Assembly: GCA_964537285.1 (NCBI GenBank) | Contig: CAZHZT010000012.1 | Coordinates: 1 to 64,000, forward strand | Length of the DNA: 64,000 bases | Source of the DNA: CAZHZT01 sp964537285 | Lineage (GTDB): Bacteria; Bacteroidota; Bacteroidia; Chitinophagales; Saprospiraceae | Direction of reading: 5' to 3' | Shown: one piece after another, positions 17,401 through 25,864 of the stretch | Layout of the letters: every line of letters starts with the position of its first letter | Numbering within the stretch: position 1 is the stretch's first letter | Notes under the pieces: generated by a model | The model's database searches: none | Seen by the model: the letters and a program-made list of their open reading frames with translations, nothing else | Told to the model about the DNA's origin: nothing | Translations under genes and position numbers: made by a program

Positions 17401-18886
17401 TCCAATAGCAAGCGCACAATTCACAGATATTTCTACGGGGAGTGATCCTGTTCAAACCGTTTCCTGGGACTTTGGAAACGGTCAAACGGCTCCAGGCACA
17501 CCAGGTTCTACCATTTCAACCAGTTATCCGGACACGGGAACGTATGTAGTGACTATGGTCGTGGAGACTGCTTTTGGTTGCATAGATTCAGTTTCACAGG
17601 TTTATGAAGTAGTAGCACCAAGCGGTAATTTTGGCATCAACCAAAATAATATCTGTAAGTTTGATTCCATTACGTTTACCCTGGTAGACACCTTTGACGT
17701 TAACTCCTGGGAATGGGACTTTGGGGATGGTACAGTTGTTAGCGACGAAAACCCTGTTACGCATCAATATACAAACGTGCCTCCAAGTGGTCAAACGGTA
17801 GCTTCTTTGATTTTAACCAATTCTGTAGGGTGTGAAGTCACTTTAACCCAAGACATCATCTTTGAAGTCGTCGTAGCAGATTTCTTCTTTGAAAACTTTG
17901 ACCCCAATTTCTGTATTGATGAAACATTTCAGTTGAATAATGGCTCCGATAATGCAAACAGCTATAGCTGGACCTTTAGTGACGGGGGTGTTTCGATAGA
18001 ACAAAACCCTGAATATAGTTTCGACACTGTCGGTACTTATCTAATCACACTAGCGGCATTGAATCTAAACTCTGGTTGTAGCGATACGATCAGTAAGAAC
18101 GCAGTGGTATTACCCCCTCCACAACCTATAGCTATCGGCGACACGATATGTGAGAACAATGCCGGAGCAAACCTTTCCATTGGCAATCCTTCTGCAAACA
18201 GCACCTATATATGGGGGCCTTCAGAACTGGTTGTAGTAGATACCTCCCAGATTTCATCCTCGGTTCCACTTGAAGAGCCGGTAGTATTTACCGTTACAGA
18301 AATAGATGTCAATGGATGTATAGGCTCAGGGCAAACTGATAGTATTTTGCTCATCCCGGATTTTGTAGGGCCAAGCGCCATTGACACCTTCGCTTGCCCG
18401 GATGTACCCTTTTCGCTCCCTATCCAGCGCACTGAAAACTACGAACTGGCAGTCATACCTGCAGAAGTTTTCGTTTCATTCGATGGAAACGTACCGGTTG
18501 TGCAAGTTAATGAATCACAAACCATAGAAGTACAACCTATAGAATTGTTCCCCGCAGGCTGTAACCCGGCTCCAATTCCGGTTGAAATTGAAGTACCGAA
18601 CGAAGACATCAGAATACCAGATATCTTCACTCCCAATGGAGATGGTACCAATGATCGTTTCAACATCATTCCGGTAGTAACCAATGCTGACCTGGATGTT
18701 CGCCGATTCCAGGTATTTAACCGTTTTGGTCAGACCGTTTATGAAAATGATGATCCAACTGATGGCTGGGATGGAACGATAGATGGAAAAGAAGCACCAG
18801 CAGATGCTTATATTTATATCATTGAAGCTTCTATCGAAGGCTGTCCGATCAGGGCCTTCAATGGAGAAGTGATGTTGTTAAGGTAA
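14498..18886 (+). CDS. Giant PKD-repeat surface protein with T9SS type B sorting domain
   Basis: A 1462-residue protein. A signal peptide (MKAKSTFFFFLFSIISFSVFA) is followed by more than ten PKD-type Ig-like repeats, each marked by W(D/E)FGDG-like turns (for example YTWVFGDGNS, SWEWDFGDGT) and a YxxxGxYxV strand. The last ~90 residues (IRIPDIFTPNGDGTND, then FNRFGQTVYE and GWDG) are the gliding-motility-associated type B sorting domain used by the type IX secretion system. Predicted to be an adhesin or gliding surface protein. Confidence 0.93.
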   Translation: MKAKSTFFFFLFSIISFSVFAQSADVTEGCAPLQVKFQAPDGFSTYFWDFKDGATSILQNPVRNFIQAGIYLVEFRESENGPIIGTVEINVYPKPDLDIAADNQAGCLPLNVNFSDNSSIDPAITVTNYTWVFGDGNSDNGINVNHLYDEAGVYTVSLSIETNFESCNVDEVYLDYIEASNGPSAAFTTDPNPPVACQGPLVINFTNETQGAGNTYVWEFGNGNGSNLADPPAETYGIGNFVATLTATDPLGCESSTSVDIKVGNPTSFFTLPDTICSGDTVTIQNLSGPGIYAWDFGPNAIPTTSTVENPTVIFTEEGDQDISLTVTAGTCTGESTLSTYVDAVDVDFTAVPDTSCESPFTVDFMAMSQDAISYFWEFGDDSTSMEENPQHEYVNPDTTIYSINGTLIFTPSLTVTSSSQCTATLTDTIVLQQPNALFYPDIVQGCAPLTVMFADSSTSVDSIIQWEFFFGDDSTGVFTNTDSISYTYTQPGTYPVQLVITNNKLCTDTSYTVIIEVGDTLALDFSVDETEICPGDSVTFIPSDPGVDVDAWHFNTDDGRSFHCYQDSSLTWPFITEPGVYPASLTVEYNGCFSTITKDSLITVNGPIADIDYEIECGNPFDVIFRDSSKGTTLTLWDFGDSTTSQIAGVHTYDTTGDYTVILRAFPTQSNCPVSLDTVTVHIRDPKASIELDTALCDGVTYDLDATASIDVQSSCWKGYTWFFAKNGRPITTQDSVIQKTFTVPGPDTVSLEVTDINGCRDTMDLPVVIYQVDAQISADDSTICLPSNVTFDTTGSTALFSDIVGIFWDYGDGSPLDTGIANPTHLYDDVNSNPIIVSLTLQESSAAACVNTTTLPISIYSPESFISTIPNPAELCVGEEFTFTGSDFTSQGSNLDFLWDFGDDSNDENGQMVTHAYDEGGNYIVQLVFEEIATGCTDSVSTTVTVQEPPVAAFDSNLDDLVALCAPIASAQFTDISTGSDPVQTVSWDFGNGQTAPGTPGSTISTSYPDTGTYVVTMVVETAFGCIDSVSQVYEVVAPSGNFGINQNNICKFDSITFTLVDTFDVNSWEWDFGDGTVVSDENPVTHQYTNVPPSGQTVASLILTNSVGCEVTLTQDIIFEVVVADFFFENFDPNFCIDETFQLNNGSDNANSYSWTFSDGGVSIEQNPEYSFDTVGTYLITLAALNLNSGCSDTISKNAVVLPPPQPIAIGDTICENNAGANLSIGNPSANSTYIWGPSELVVVDTSQISSSVPLEEPVVFTVTEIDVNGCIGSGQTDSILLIPDFVGPSAIDTFACPDVPFSLPIQRTENYELAVIPAEVFVSFDGNVPVVQVNESQTIEVQPIELFPAGCNPAPIPVEIEVPNEDIRIPDIFTPNGDGTNDRFNIIPVVTNADLDVRRFQVFNRFGQTVYENDDPTDGWDGTIDGKEAPADAYIYIIEASIEGCPIRAFNGEVMLLR

Positions 18887-18893
18887 GAAAACT

Positions 18894-19080
18894 CTGCTGG
18901 GCATGGGTCATCCCGAAAGTTTGGGATGACTCACGCCCAGCAAAAGTCTTTGTATAGCTCTGTTAATCATAGCTTTACCTACTTTTTCCTTGATGAAAAA
19001 TTAGCAAAAAATCAAGGCTGTATTCAATTTTTAACGCTTTTTAAAAGGCTTTCAGCCTAAAATGAATAAACTCGCCTCCT
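18894..19080. repeat. Dispersed repeat R, diverged copy
   Basis: It follows the PKD gene. It begins with a hairpin (GGTCATCCC...GGGATGACTC, with GCTGGGC outer arms) and then shares GTTAATCA, CTACTTTTT and TAGCAAAAAATCAAGGCTG with the copy at 8566. Its terminal hairpin is different: AAAAGGCTTTCAGCC replaces the GTCCCGAA stem. The rest to 19341 contains a short inverted repeat around GGATTAACGG but no gene. Confidence 0.7.
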
Positions 19081-19341
19081 AAGGTCGGCTCAAACAGTAT
19101 TCATTTTTTAACGGCTGCCAGCCTTTCAATGGCAGCTGCAATTTTTTTCACCTACAAAAGTGCCTTAGAGCTTGGCATTAAAAATGCTATTGCATCAAGT
19201 GTATTTGATGGTATTTTCTCCCTTAGCATATGTACTGACTTTTTCAGGATTAACGGAACCCCTTTTTGCTTTTTGTCTGAGTCTTGGGCTTTATTATAAG
19301 ATTTTCCGCTAATCCTTTTAACTCAGCTGTTCGTAGGTGGC

Positions 19342-20481
19342 CTAAATCTCCCGCATAGCCTGCTCAATATCCGCAATCAACAAATCAGCTTCCTCCAAAC
19401 CAATATAAAACCGTACAATATTCAAGGGCTCGCCATGATAATCAGCTGGTATGGGCAAGGCCAGCGATTCATGTCCTCCCCAAGAAACAGCAATTAAAAA
19501 GTATTTTAAAGCATCTACAAAGGCTTCTAATCGCTCCATATCCTGGGTTTCAAATTCCACGGAAAATAACGGCATTGCAATAGGCATCTGAGCTTTTGCG
19601 AGTTCGAACTGAGGATGTTCCGGTAAGAAGGGATATAGTATCCGCTTCACTTTTGGGTGGCCTTTAAAATAGACAATAAGCTGCTGTGCTGTTTCCGAGG
19701 CTTGTTTCACCCGAAGCGGCAAAGTCCTTAAACTGCGGATGATCAACCAGGCATCCATAGGATGAAGAATGTTGCCCAATGTCATCATTTCACTGATAAA
19801 GATCTTGTCGATCATCTCTCGGGAAGCACAAATCACACCAGCTACCGTGTCGCTATGGCCGGCGATATACTTGGTAGCAGAATGTAAGGATATGTCGATG
19901 CCCCATTTTACAGGATTATTATTTAGAGGGCTGCCGTAGCTATTATCGATTATAGTGATGATGTTTCGCTCTTTAGCCAAGGCAATGACAGGCCTTAAAT
20001 CCTGCATTTCCATAAGGAGAGAAGTAGGGCTTTCCAGATAAATTATCCGGGTATTCGGGCGTAATGCATTAGCAATATGCTCTACCTTAGTTCCATCCAC
20101 AAAGGTCGTTTCTACACCGAAACGAGGTAAAAACAACTTCATTAGCTTGTCTGCCCAGGAGTATACATTATTGACACACACAATATGGTCACCCTGTTGT
20201 ACATTGGCAATAACACTATTGGAGATAGCCGCTGCTCCACTTCCTACCAATAATGCATCTTCAGTACCTTCCAGTGCAGCAATTTTCTGCTGGCAAATGG
20301 TCACTGTCGGATTATTTCCTCTCGTGTATAGATGAGCACCTCGCTCATAAGCAAATGCTTCGCGCAGTTTCTGTATGGAGTCGAATTTAAAATTGCTGGT
20401 TTGGATGATAGGCGGCGCAATAGCGTTAAAATACTTTTCACGATCTTCGCCCAAATGATTCAGGATTTCAGATAAATTCAC
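19342..20481 (-). CDS. Cys/Met-metabolism PLP enzyme (cystathionine beta-lyase-like)
   Basis: A 379-residue fold-type I PLP enzyme. LYTRGNNPTV (51-60) and SGAAAI form the phosphate-binding region. IDNSYGSPL corresponds to the conserved Asp179 region and SLHSATKYIAGHSD carries the Schiff-base Lys204. The family cleaves or forms C-S bonds in cystathionine, methionine or cysteine metabolism; the exact reaction cannot be assigned. Its start overlaps the permease stop by 4 bp (ATGA), so the two genes are co-translated and the permease may import its substrate. Confidence 0.85.
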   Translation of the reverse strand: MNLSEILNHLGEDREKYFNAIAPPIIQTSNFKFDSIQKLREAFAYERGAHLYTRGNNPTVTICQQKIAALEGTEDALLVGSGAAAISNSVIANVQQGDHIVCVNNVYSWADKLMKLFLPRFGVETTFVDGTKVEHIANALRPNTRIIYLESPTSLLMEMQDLRPVIALAKERNIITIIDNSYGSPLNNNPVKWGIDISLHSATKYIAGHSDTVAGVICASREMIDKIFISEMMTLGNILHPMDAWLIIRSLRTLPLRVKQASETAQQLIVYFKGHPKVKRILYPFLPEHPQFELAKAQMPIAMPLFSVEFETQDMERLEAFVDALKYFLIAVSWGGHESLALPIPADYHGEPLNIVRFYIGLEEADLLIADIEQAMREI

Positions 20482-21782
20482 TTTCTCGATTTAAAATACA
20501 GGTAAAACAATAAGCCAACTACTACTACAATTATTCCAGCCCATGCCTGAACCGGACGTTCAATTAAGGTATTAACTATAAAAATGGCATTTACAGCAAT
20601 GAATATCAGCGGCAAAACAGGATAAGCTACCGTCCGGTAAGGTCTATCTGCCTCTTTCTTAGTCTGCCTGAAAATAATTATGCTAATCGCCGCTAAAACC
20701 ATAAAAATCAAGTCCATGAAGACGACGTAGGTGATCAAATCTTCAAAGGTATCCCAAAATAATAGCAGGACAATAGCCCAGCTTGATTGCAAAACAATAG
20801 CATTCACCGGTGTGCCAAAAGTAGGATGCACTCTGGCCAGTTGTTTAAAAAACACCCGATCCCTAGCCATCGCAAAGTATATTCTGGGAGCCGTCATTGT
20901 ATAAATAGCAATGGTTCCAAAGACGGAAACCATGATTAAAACAGCAATGATCTTACCTCCTACAGCAAAGTATTTTCCCAAACCATCGGCAGCAACTGCT
21001 TCGGAGCCGGCAATTGTCTCCACCGGAAGCATCCAAAGATACGCCAGGTTGGTTAAAATGTACGTAATAGTAACCACCAGCACCCCGCTTATCATGGCTT
21101 TCGGCACATTGCGCTGAGCATCTTTCACCTCTGCAGCCAGGTAGGTGGCGTGATGCCAGCCTCCATAGGAAAAGAAAACCCCAATAAAGGCTAGGAAAAA
21201 GGAGCTCAGTATGGCATTCGGAGCAGGCGAAGGACTGAAACTTATCGGATGAGGGTCTGGAAGCAGTATGATCAATCCAACGAAAATCACACCTGCAATC
21301 CCCATCAATTTGGCGCTTGTAACCAGTTTAATCACCAATTCCCCTATCTTAACTCCCAGAATATTGATGATCGTTAATACGACTAAAGTACCTACGGCTA
21401 TAAGCTTCATTTCTTGCGGCTTAAGCTCAAACAAGTATTTAGCATAATAGGCAAAGCCTTCAGCGAGAGCCGCTAATGCTCCGGAAGTGATGACGAGCAA
21501 AATGGCGAACCCATATAAAAAAGCAATAAAGTCACCATAGGCTTCTTTTAAAAATATATAAACACCGCCTGCCTTAGGAAACATCCCTCCCAATTCAGCA
21601 AAGGTAAGCGCCCCTGTTAGGGCTACTAATCCTCCGGCTGCCCAAACCAACAAGATCCAAAAAGGTGAAGGCAGATTAGAGGCTACCTGCGCTGGCGTCA
21701 TAAAAATTCCGGCTCCAATACAAGAGCCAATGGCTATCATAGTTAAACCAAAGAGGGATAGTTGCTTTTTTAAATCAGACAT
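20478..21782 (-). CDS. APC-superfamily amino-acid permease
   Basis: A 434-residue protein with about 12 predicted membrane helices. The N-terminus (GSCIGAGIFMTPAQVA) is the G(S/T)xIGxGIF substrate-binding loop of helix 1 in the APC superfamily, LAT/SteT-like branch. It is the first gene of a two-gene unit with the PLP enzyme (4 bp overlap), suggesting uptake of an amino acid used by that enzyme. Confidence 0.88.
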   Translation of the reverse strand: MSDLKKQLSLFGLTMIAIGSCIGAGIFMTPAQVASNLPSPFWILLVWAAGGLVALTGALTFAELGGMFPKAGGVYIFLKEAYGDFIAFLYGFAILLVITSGALAALAEGFAYYAKYLFELKPQEMKLIAVGTLVVLTIINILGVKIGELVIKLVTSAKLMGIAGVIFVGLIILLPDPHPISFSPSPAPNAILSSFFLAFIGVFFSYGGWHHATYLAAEVKDAQRNVPKAMISGVLVVTITYILTNLAYLWMLPVETIAGSEAVAADGLGKYFAVGGKIIAVLIMVSVFGTIAIYTMTAPRIYFAMARDRVFFKQLARVHPTFGTPVNAIVLQSSWAIVLLLFWDTFEDLITYVVFMDLIFMVLAAISIIIFRQTKKEADRPYRTVAYPVLPLIFIAVNAIFIVNTLIERPVQAWAGIIVVVVGLLFYLYFKSRK

Positions 21783-21875
21783 TTCACATTATGATCAAGT
21801 GAACTGTAAGAATACTAAAATTAATTTACAAAAAGGGTTATTCCTAAGAATACGGAGGCAACTCCTAGCCAAATT

Positions 21876-23726
21876 CTATGACTTCACTATTTTCAAAGTA
21901 GCTTCTCCCTTATCGGAAATGATTCTTAAAATATAAACCCCTTGATCCAACCATTCAAAATCTATATTATTATCTGAAGCAGTAGCTTGTTTAATAATCC
22001 GGCCAGAAAGATCAAGAATACTATAATCAAAACTTCCTTCTATCCCTTCAATAGTGGCTATTTTTTTTACCGGATTTGGAAATATGCTGACTTTTTCTTC
22101 CTCAACGGTATCAATATTGGAGATAAGCGCAGTCCTGGCAAGGTGAGGTAAATCCACTTCGCTGGTTAAATCCTCAGTGAAGTGCCCTCCAAAATAAACA
22201 TAATCATCCTTTATAACTAAGCCTGTGACGGCCTTATCAAAGTTTCCAACGGCTCCCATGTAATTATCTACGAGGTCATAGGCGCCTACATTCCTTCCAA
22301 ATGTTCCAACGAATGGGAAGATTTCGAATTCCCCTGCGAAAAACAAGCTACTATTTTTAAAGGTAATATCTTTAATCAGGCTTAGACCTGTATTCGTGAA
22401 CTGTTCTCCTAAGATAATAGGTTGCAAATCATCATTCAGGTATCGACTCAGGCAGATATTATTTTGCCCGGGTTCATTAGAACATGTACCTCCAAAGTAT
22501 ATAGCACTTCCTACTGCTTTGACGACTAATATTTCATCGCTGACTTGCTCCCCTACGGAGTGCCATTCACTGCCTTCATAAAGATCAAAAATAAGTACAT
22601 TATTGGCCTGAATAACCGTATCGGGGCCGGAGGTTTCGTGTATAACTGCCTCATCAAAGTCTCCGGCATATACTCTGCCATATTGAGCGCTATTCGTCAT
22701 ATCATTAATCTTTCCATTAACCGTTGCCTTTTTCTCCCATTCTCCCAATACATTGAGATACCAGATCTCATGCTGATCAGGTTCAGTGGGATGCTCGATA
22801 ACTAACTCATATAGATTCGTTGAACCGGCAGAAAAACCAGCTGTTGCCATAGCTCCTTCACGACCGGGTATTTCTATGTAAGACCACTGCCCATTTTTGT
22901 ATATAGCCATAGGGTAAGTGGTTACAAAAGTCTCCAAAGCACCTATCACATATATTTCATCCCCTCTTACAAAAACCTCGTTGATGGTTCCTTTTAGTCC
23001 ATCCCCTAAGCAATGCAACTGACCATCTTTATAATACCCAATATTCTCACAGGGAGATCCATCCACTTCTGTAAAAGAGCCGGCAAAAAATAAACGACCA
23101 TTGATATTGGATTCCTGATAAAGCAATTCTACAGGGCCATTAGTCCCTTCTCCCAGGGGTTCGTATTCTGCAGTAGGCGCATATCCTGGTTGGATCCAGG
23201 CCAGCTCATCCGGTGTGATGCCATGTTCCATTGCCCAATCCGACAATCCATCCGTTTTAATATCTGCTACATAATCGTAATTGTGCTCTTTGCTGATTTG
23301 TTGGGCCAGTTCTCCCCTACCAGAAGCAGCTATTAAATATCCTACGGCACAATGCGTTCCTTTATGATCTATGAAATAAGGTTGGCGATGCGCGTGATAA
23401 ATATTTTCAGGAAAAACTTTTTTTGCTGCATAAGCCTTCAATTGCTCCAGTAAATAAGATCTGTTTTTTAGACTTTCTTCAGCGAGTCCTTTCGGCTGAT
23501 TTTTACGAAGGTATTTCTCTACCGCAAAAAGATGATACTGAATACGATCAATATCCGAATCGAAGCTGATCTGCTCCTCGGGGTTCGCATCGGTGTGCAG
23601 CTGCCATTGTTTATTTACTTCATACAAATGCTCGTATGATGGCATCAAATCCGCAAATGGTTGCTGTGCGTTTAAGCTGATGGTCCAGATCAGCGCAAAT
23701 AGGGAAAGTGTTGATTTAGCGTTCAT
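21876..23726 (-). CDS. T9SS type A cargo protein
   Basis: A 616-residue protein. Signal peptide (about 1-20, ending LNAQ). An N-terminal domain (about 60-185) has GTHCAVGYLIAASG and AWIQPGYAP, a pattern I recognise as recurring in secreted proteins of Bacteroidota but cannot name. A beta-propeller-like middle follows, with repeated YFGG, FFAG and VYFGGHF segments. The last ~75 residues (VSIFPNPVKK, YSILDLSGR, GVYILRI) are a type A T9SS sorting domain. Confidence 0.85.
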   Translation of the reverse strand: MNAKSTLSLFALIWTISLNAQQPFADLMPSYEHLYEVNKQWQLHTDANPEEQISFDSDIDRIQYHLFAVEKYLRKNQPKGLAEESLKNRSYLLEQLKAYAAKKVFPENIYHAHRQPYFIDHKGTHCAVGYLIAASGRGELAQQISKEHNYDYVADIKTDGLSDWAMEHGITPDELAWIQPGYAPTAEYEPLGEGTNGPVELLYQESNINGRLFFAGSFTEVDGSPCENIGYYKDGQLHCLGDGLKGTINEVFVRGDEIYVIGALETFVTTYPMAIYKNGQWSYIEIPGREGAMATAGFSAGSTNLYELVIEHPTEPDQHEIWYLNVLGEWEKKATVNGKINDMTNSAQYGRVYAGDFDEAVIHETSGPDTVIQANNVLIFDLYEGSEWHSVGEQVSDEILVVKAVGSAIYFGGTCSNEPGQNNICLSRYLNDDLQPIILGEQFTNTGLSLIKDITFKNSSLFFAGEFEIFPFVGTFGRNVGAYDLVDNYMGAVGNFDKAVTGLVIKDDYVYFGGHFTEDLTSEVDLPHLARTALISNIDTVEEEKVSIFPNPVKKIATIEGIEGSFDYSILDLSGRIIKQATASDNNIDFEWLDQGVYILRIISDKGEATLKIVKS

Positions 23727-23759
23727 TCTGCTTTACATTTTAAGTGATTGAGTAATGAT

Positions 23760-23960
23760 TTCAATTTAAGGGATCAGGAAAATAATACCCTACCCATTTT
23801 ACTTGTCCTTTTTTCCTCAGGCTGTGTTGGAAAGCCTCGCCGTACCTTTGGGTCCCGAAGGCATTCGGGACAAGTTATGCCTACGTTTTCCGCCTAGCCT
23901 GAGAAAAAAATTACTTCGCAAAATTTGGGTAGCTTATTAATTGCCTAATCCCTAAATAAA
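23760..23960. repeat. Large imperfect inverted repeat
   Basis: TTTTTTCCTCAGGCT (from about 23809) faces AGCCTGAGAAAAAAA (to about 23910), and matching continues outward (CTACCCATTTT versus AAATTTGGGTAG). The centre has a stem on TCCCGAAGGCATTCGGGA. It occupies the space upstream of the T9SS cargo gene; no coding sequence is visible. Confidence 0.55.
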
Positions 23961-24060
23961 TGCTGCCTTTTTTGCTTGAAAAAGAAAAAGCAAGAAAAGT
24001 ACTTTACAAAAATAGACGGTAGAGGAGGGAAAAAAGGTTTGGTTAGCGCATTATATAACA

Positions 24061-24104
24061 AGAAAGGGATAAACGTATTCTGCATTGAACGTTTATCCCT
24101 TTCT
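24061..24104. repeat. Hairpin with 16 bp perfect arms
   Basis: AGAAAGGGATAAACGT (24061-24076) pairs with ACGTTTATCCCTTTCT (24089-24104) across a 12-base loop. It directly abuts copy E of the 110 bp element. Confidence 0.75.
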
Positions 24105-24114
24105 GAAAAATAAC

Positions 24115-24222
24115 GTTCTTTGACATAAATTGTGGAAAATGGAACTTCAAAATGATAACCCTTTCAGCCACAAGGGCATTCAATGGTTATCATTTTGAAG
24201 TTCCACACAATTTGTCAAAGAA
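24115..24222. repeat. 110 bp long-hairpin element, copy E (inverted orientation)
   Basis: Same family as copy B but in the opposite orientation: it begins GTTCTTTGACATAAATTGTG and ends CACACAATTTGTCAAAGAA. The centre reads TTTCAGCCACAAGGGCATTC. It lies downstream of the universal stress protein gene. Confidence 0.9.
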
Positions 24223-24232
24223 ATAAAAATAA

Positions 24233-24264
24233 ATTGCCGAAACTCAACGTGGAGTTCCGGCAAT
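24233..24264 (-). terminator. Terminator of the universal stress protein gene
   Basis: ATTGCCGAAACTC pairs with GAGTTCCGGCAAT (13 bp, one mismatch). On the minus strand it is followed by a T-rich run (TTATTTTTATTT). Confidence 0.65.
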
Positions 24265-24330
24265 CCTAAAAACCCTGTAACCACTATAGAAAATAAAATT
24301 CCACCCGTGTTAAAAAAAGTAGCAACTTGC

Positions 24331-25164
24331 TTAAATCTTAAAAGTCAGGATCGGTTGATAAATATGATTCACCACAGATTCTGCAATGCTGCCCTTTAGC
24401 ATTCTGCCCAAGCCCGTTCTGCCGTGCGTTCCCATAGAAACAAAATCCATTTCATGTTCTGCACTGAAGTTTCGTATGCCATTTTCTACACTTGTATCAC
24501 AATAAACATGGAAATCGACATTTTCCAGTCCATGTTTTTCCACAAAAGCATACATATTAGCTTTGACATCTAAGTTCGTTTCAAAATCGGCTTTTGTATT
24601 AATTTTCAGTAGATGCAAGCGTGCATCAAAAGCTTTCTGAAGTTGTCTTACGATACCGATATTCACTTCACCTTTTTCTCTAAAGTCACTGATCAAAACG
24701 ATATCTTTAATTTCCATATCGTCGCGGTTGCACTTAAGCGTGAGCACAGGTGCCGCAGATTGACGGACTATTTTTTCTGCGATCGATCCAATGGTATGTT
24801 GTTTAAGCCCAACCGCGCCGTTTGTTCCCATTACTACGAGGTCAAATTCTTCTTGCTCGATACATTTCAGTATATCATCAGCTAAATGCCCGATACGTAC
24901 ACTGGAGGAGACGATTTCCGGCTTTCCTACTAACCATTCACTCATTTTTCCTGCCGTTTCTTTTGCTTCACTTCGAATTCCATCAACATCGAATTCCTGG
25001 CAATCCTTCAGTTCTCCATTTTCATCAAATACAGCCTCCCCCGGAACACTTACCACTGAGAGCGCATAAATGGATGCATTCGTATGCGCTGCGACCTTCT
25101 TGGCGATGCCGTACGCAAAATCGCCGAGTTCTGAAAAATCAGTGGGTATCAAAATTTTTTTCAT
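24331..25164 (-). CDS. Tandem universal stress protein (UspA)
   Basis: A 277-residue protein with two UspA domains. The first (1-145) starts MKKILIPTDFS and ends in VVMGTNGAVGLKQHTIGSIA. The second (about 150-277) ends in VSMGTHGRTGLGRMLKGSIA, which is the G-2x-G-9x-G(S/T) ATP-binding signature. Tandem Usps bind ATP and act in stress adaptation. It lies 53 bp downstream of the rhodanese gene and may share its transcript and its CRP/FNR-type control. Confidence 0.9.
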   Translation of the reverse strand: MKKILIPTDFSELGDFAYGIAKKVAAHTNASIYALSVVSVPGEAVFDENGELKDCQEFDVDGIRSEAKETAGKMSEWLVGKPEIVSSSVRIGHLADDILKCIEQEEFDLVVMGTNGAVGLKQHTIGSIAEKIVRQSAAPVLTLKCNRDDMEIKDIVLISDFREKGEVNIGIVRQLQKAFDARLHLLKINTKADFETNLDVKANMYAFVEKHGLENVDFHVYCDTSVENGIRNFSAEHEMDFVSMGTHGRTGLGRMLKGSIAESVVNHIYQPILTFKI

Positions 25165-25217
25165 CGTTGTTTTTTTATTAGTACCTGCTGTTGTAAGTTA
25201 TAAACTTGCAGCATAAC

Positions 25218-25532
25218 TTAACTTTTCATTGCCTGCTCAACTGCTTGCCAGCTGCCTCCATTATAGGTCTCAATGCCATGACTCTTTAGGACAGCTTTTG
25301 CAGCTGCACTTCGACTCCCAGATCTACAGCATGTGATAACAGCTTTATTGTACTGTTTTATTTTGTTTATTTTGCCCTTGATCTGTTGTAGTGGAATATT
25401 AACTGCTTTGCGTGCATGGCCTTGTTTAAACTCAGCTGGAGTTCTTACATCAATAACAACAGCCCCGTTTTTCAGTAACTCTTTTATGTTTGGCCGGTTT
25501 CCACCGAATAGATTTTTCAAAAAACTTAGCAT
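25218..25532 (-). CDS. Single-domain rhodanese
   Basis: A 104-residue cytosolic rhodanese. IDVRTPAEF lies at residues 27-35. The active loop is CCRSGSRS with Cys69 at the catalytic position and an adjacent Cys68. Two perfect GTGA-N6-TCAC sites lie upstream, one at the class II position relative to the -7 element. Likely a sulfane-sulfur transferase co-regulated with the MBL-rhodanese fusions. Confidence 0.9.
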   Translation of the reverse strand: MLSFLKNLFGGNRPNIKELLKNGAVVIDVRTPAEFKQGHARKAVNIPLQQIKGKINKIKQYNKAVITCCRSGSRSAAAKAVLKSHGIETYNGGSWQAVEQAMKS

Positions 25533-25557
25533 ATTCGTTCCTTTTTCATTTCAGTTA

Positions 25558-25565
25558 CAAAGTAA
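25558..25565 (-). promoter_or_regulatory. -7 element for the rhodanese gene
   Basis: On the minus strand the sequence is TTACTTTG, a slightly off-consensus TAnnTTTG. Its final G is 36.5 bp from the centre of the proximal GTGA-N6-TCAC site, the same distance as at the two other sulfur promoters. Confidence 0.5.
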
Positions 25566-25587
25566 ATAAAAATTTAATGGTTTTTCA

Positions 25588-25601
25588 GTGACATTAATCA
25601 C
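25588..25601. promoter_or_regulatory. CRP/FNR-type operator (proximal)
   Basis: GTGACATTAATCAC is a perfect GTGA-N6-TCAC site near -41 of the rhodanese promoter. Confidence 0.72.
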
Positions 25602-25620
25602 ACCTTAATATAAAAATAAA

Positions 25621-25634
25621 GTGACTTTTTTCAC
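25621..25634. promoter_or_regulatory. CRP/FNR-type operator (distal)
   Basis: GTGACTTTTTTCAC is a second perfect site, 33 bp (about three helical turns) upstream of the proximal one. Confidence 0.68.
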
Positions 25635-25671
25635 TTTTTAGAAGCTAATTTGAATCAAAAATCATCAAAAT

Positions 25672-25696
25672 AAAAAAAGGCAGCGAATTCACTGCC
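25672..25696 (-). terminator. Terminator of the second MBL-rhodanese gene
   Basis: On the minus strand GGCAGTGAATTCGCTGCC is followed by seven T's. It would separate the MBL-rhodanese transcript from the rhodanese promoter region. Confidence 0.7.
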
Positions 25697-25790
25697 CAGG
25701 AAATGAAAATCGAACAAATATGTATCTTTTAAGGATAAGCTTCATCACAAGTGATGTATTTCCTCTTGTAGGATTCTTTAGTTCTTTTTA

Positions 25791-25843
25791 TTGTAGAGTT
25801 GTTTTCTGAGTTCTTTTAAACCGCTCAGAAAACAACTCTACAA
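25791..25843. repeat. Hairpin with 20 bp perfect arms
   Basis: TTGTAGAGTTGTTTTCTGAG (25791-25810) pairs with 25824-25843 across a 13-base loop. It starts just past the stop codon of the second MBL-rhodanese gene and may contribute to termination. Confidence 0.75.
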
Positions 25844-25864
25844 ATAAACTTATCAAAACTTGGC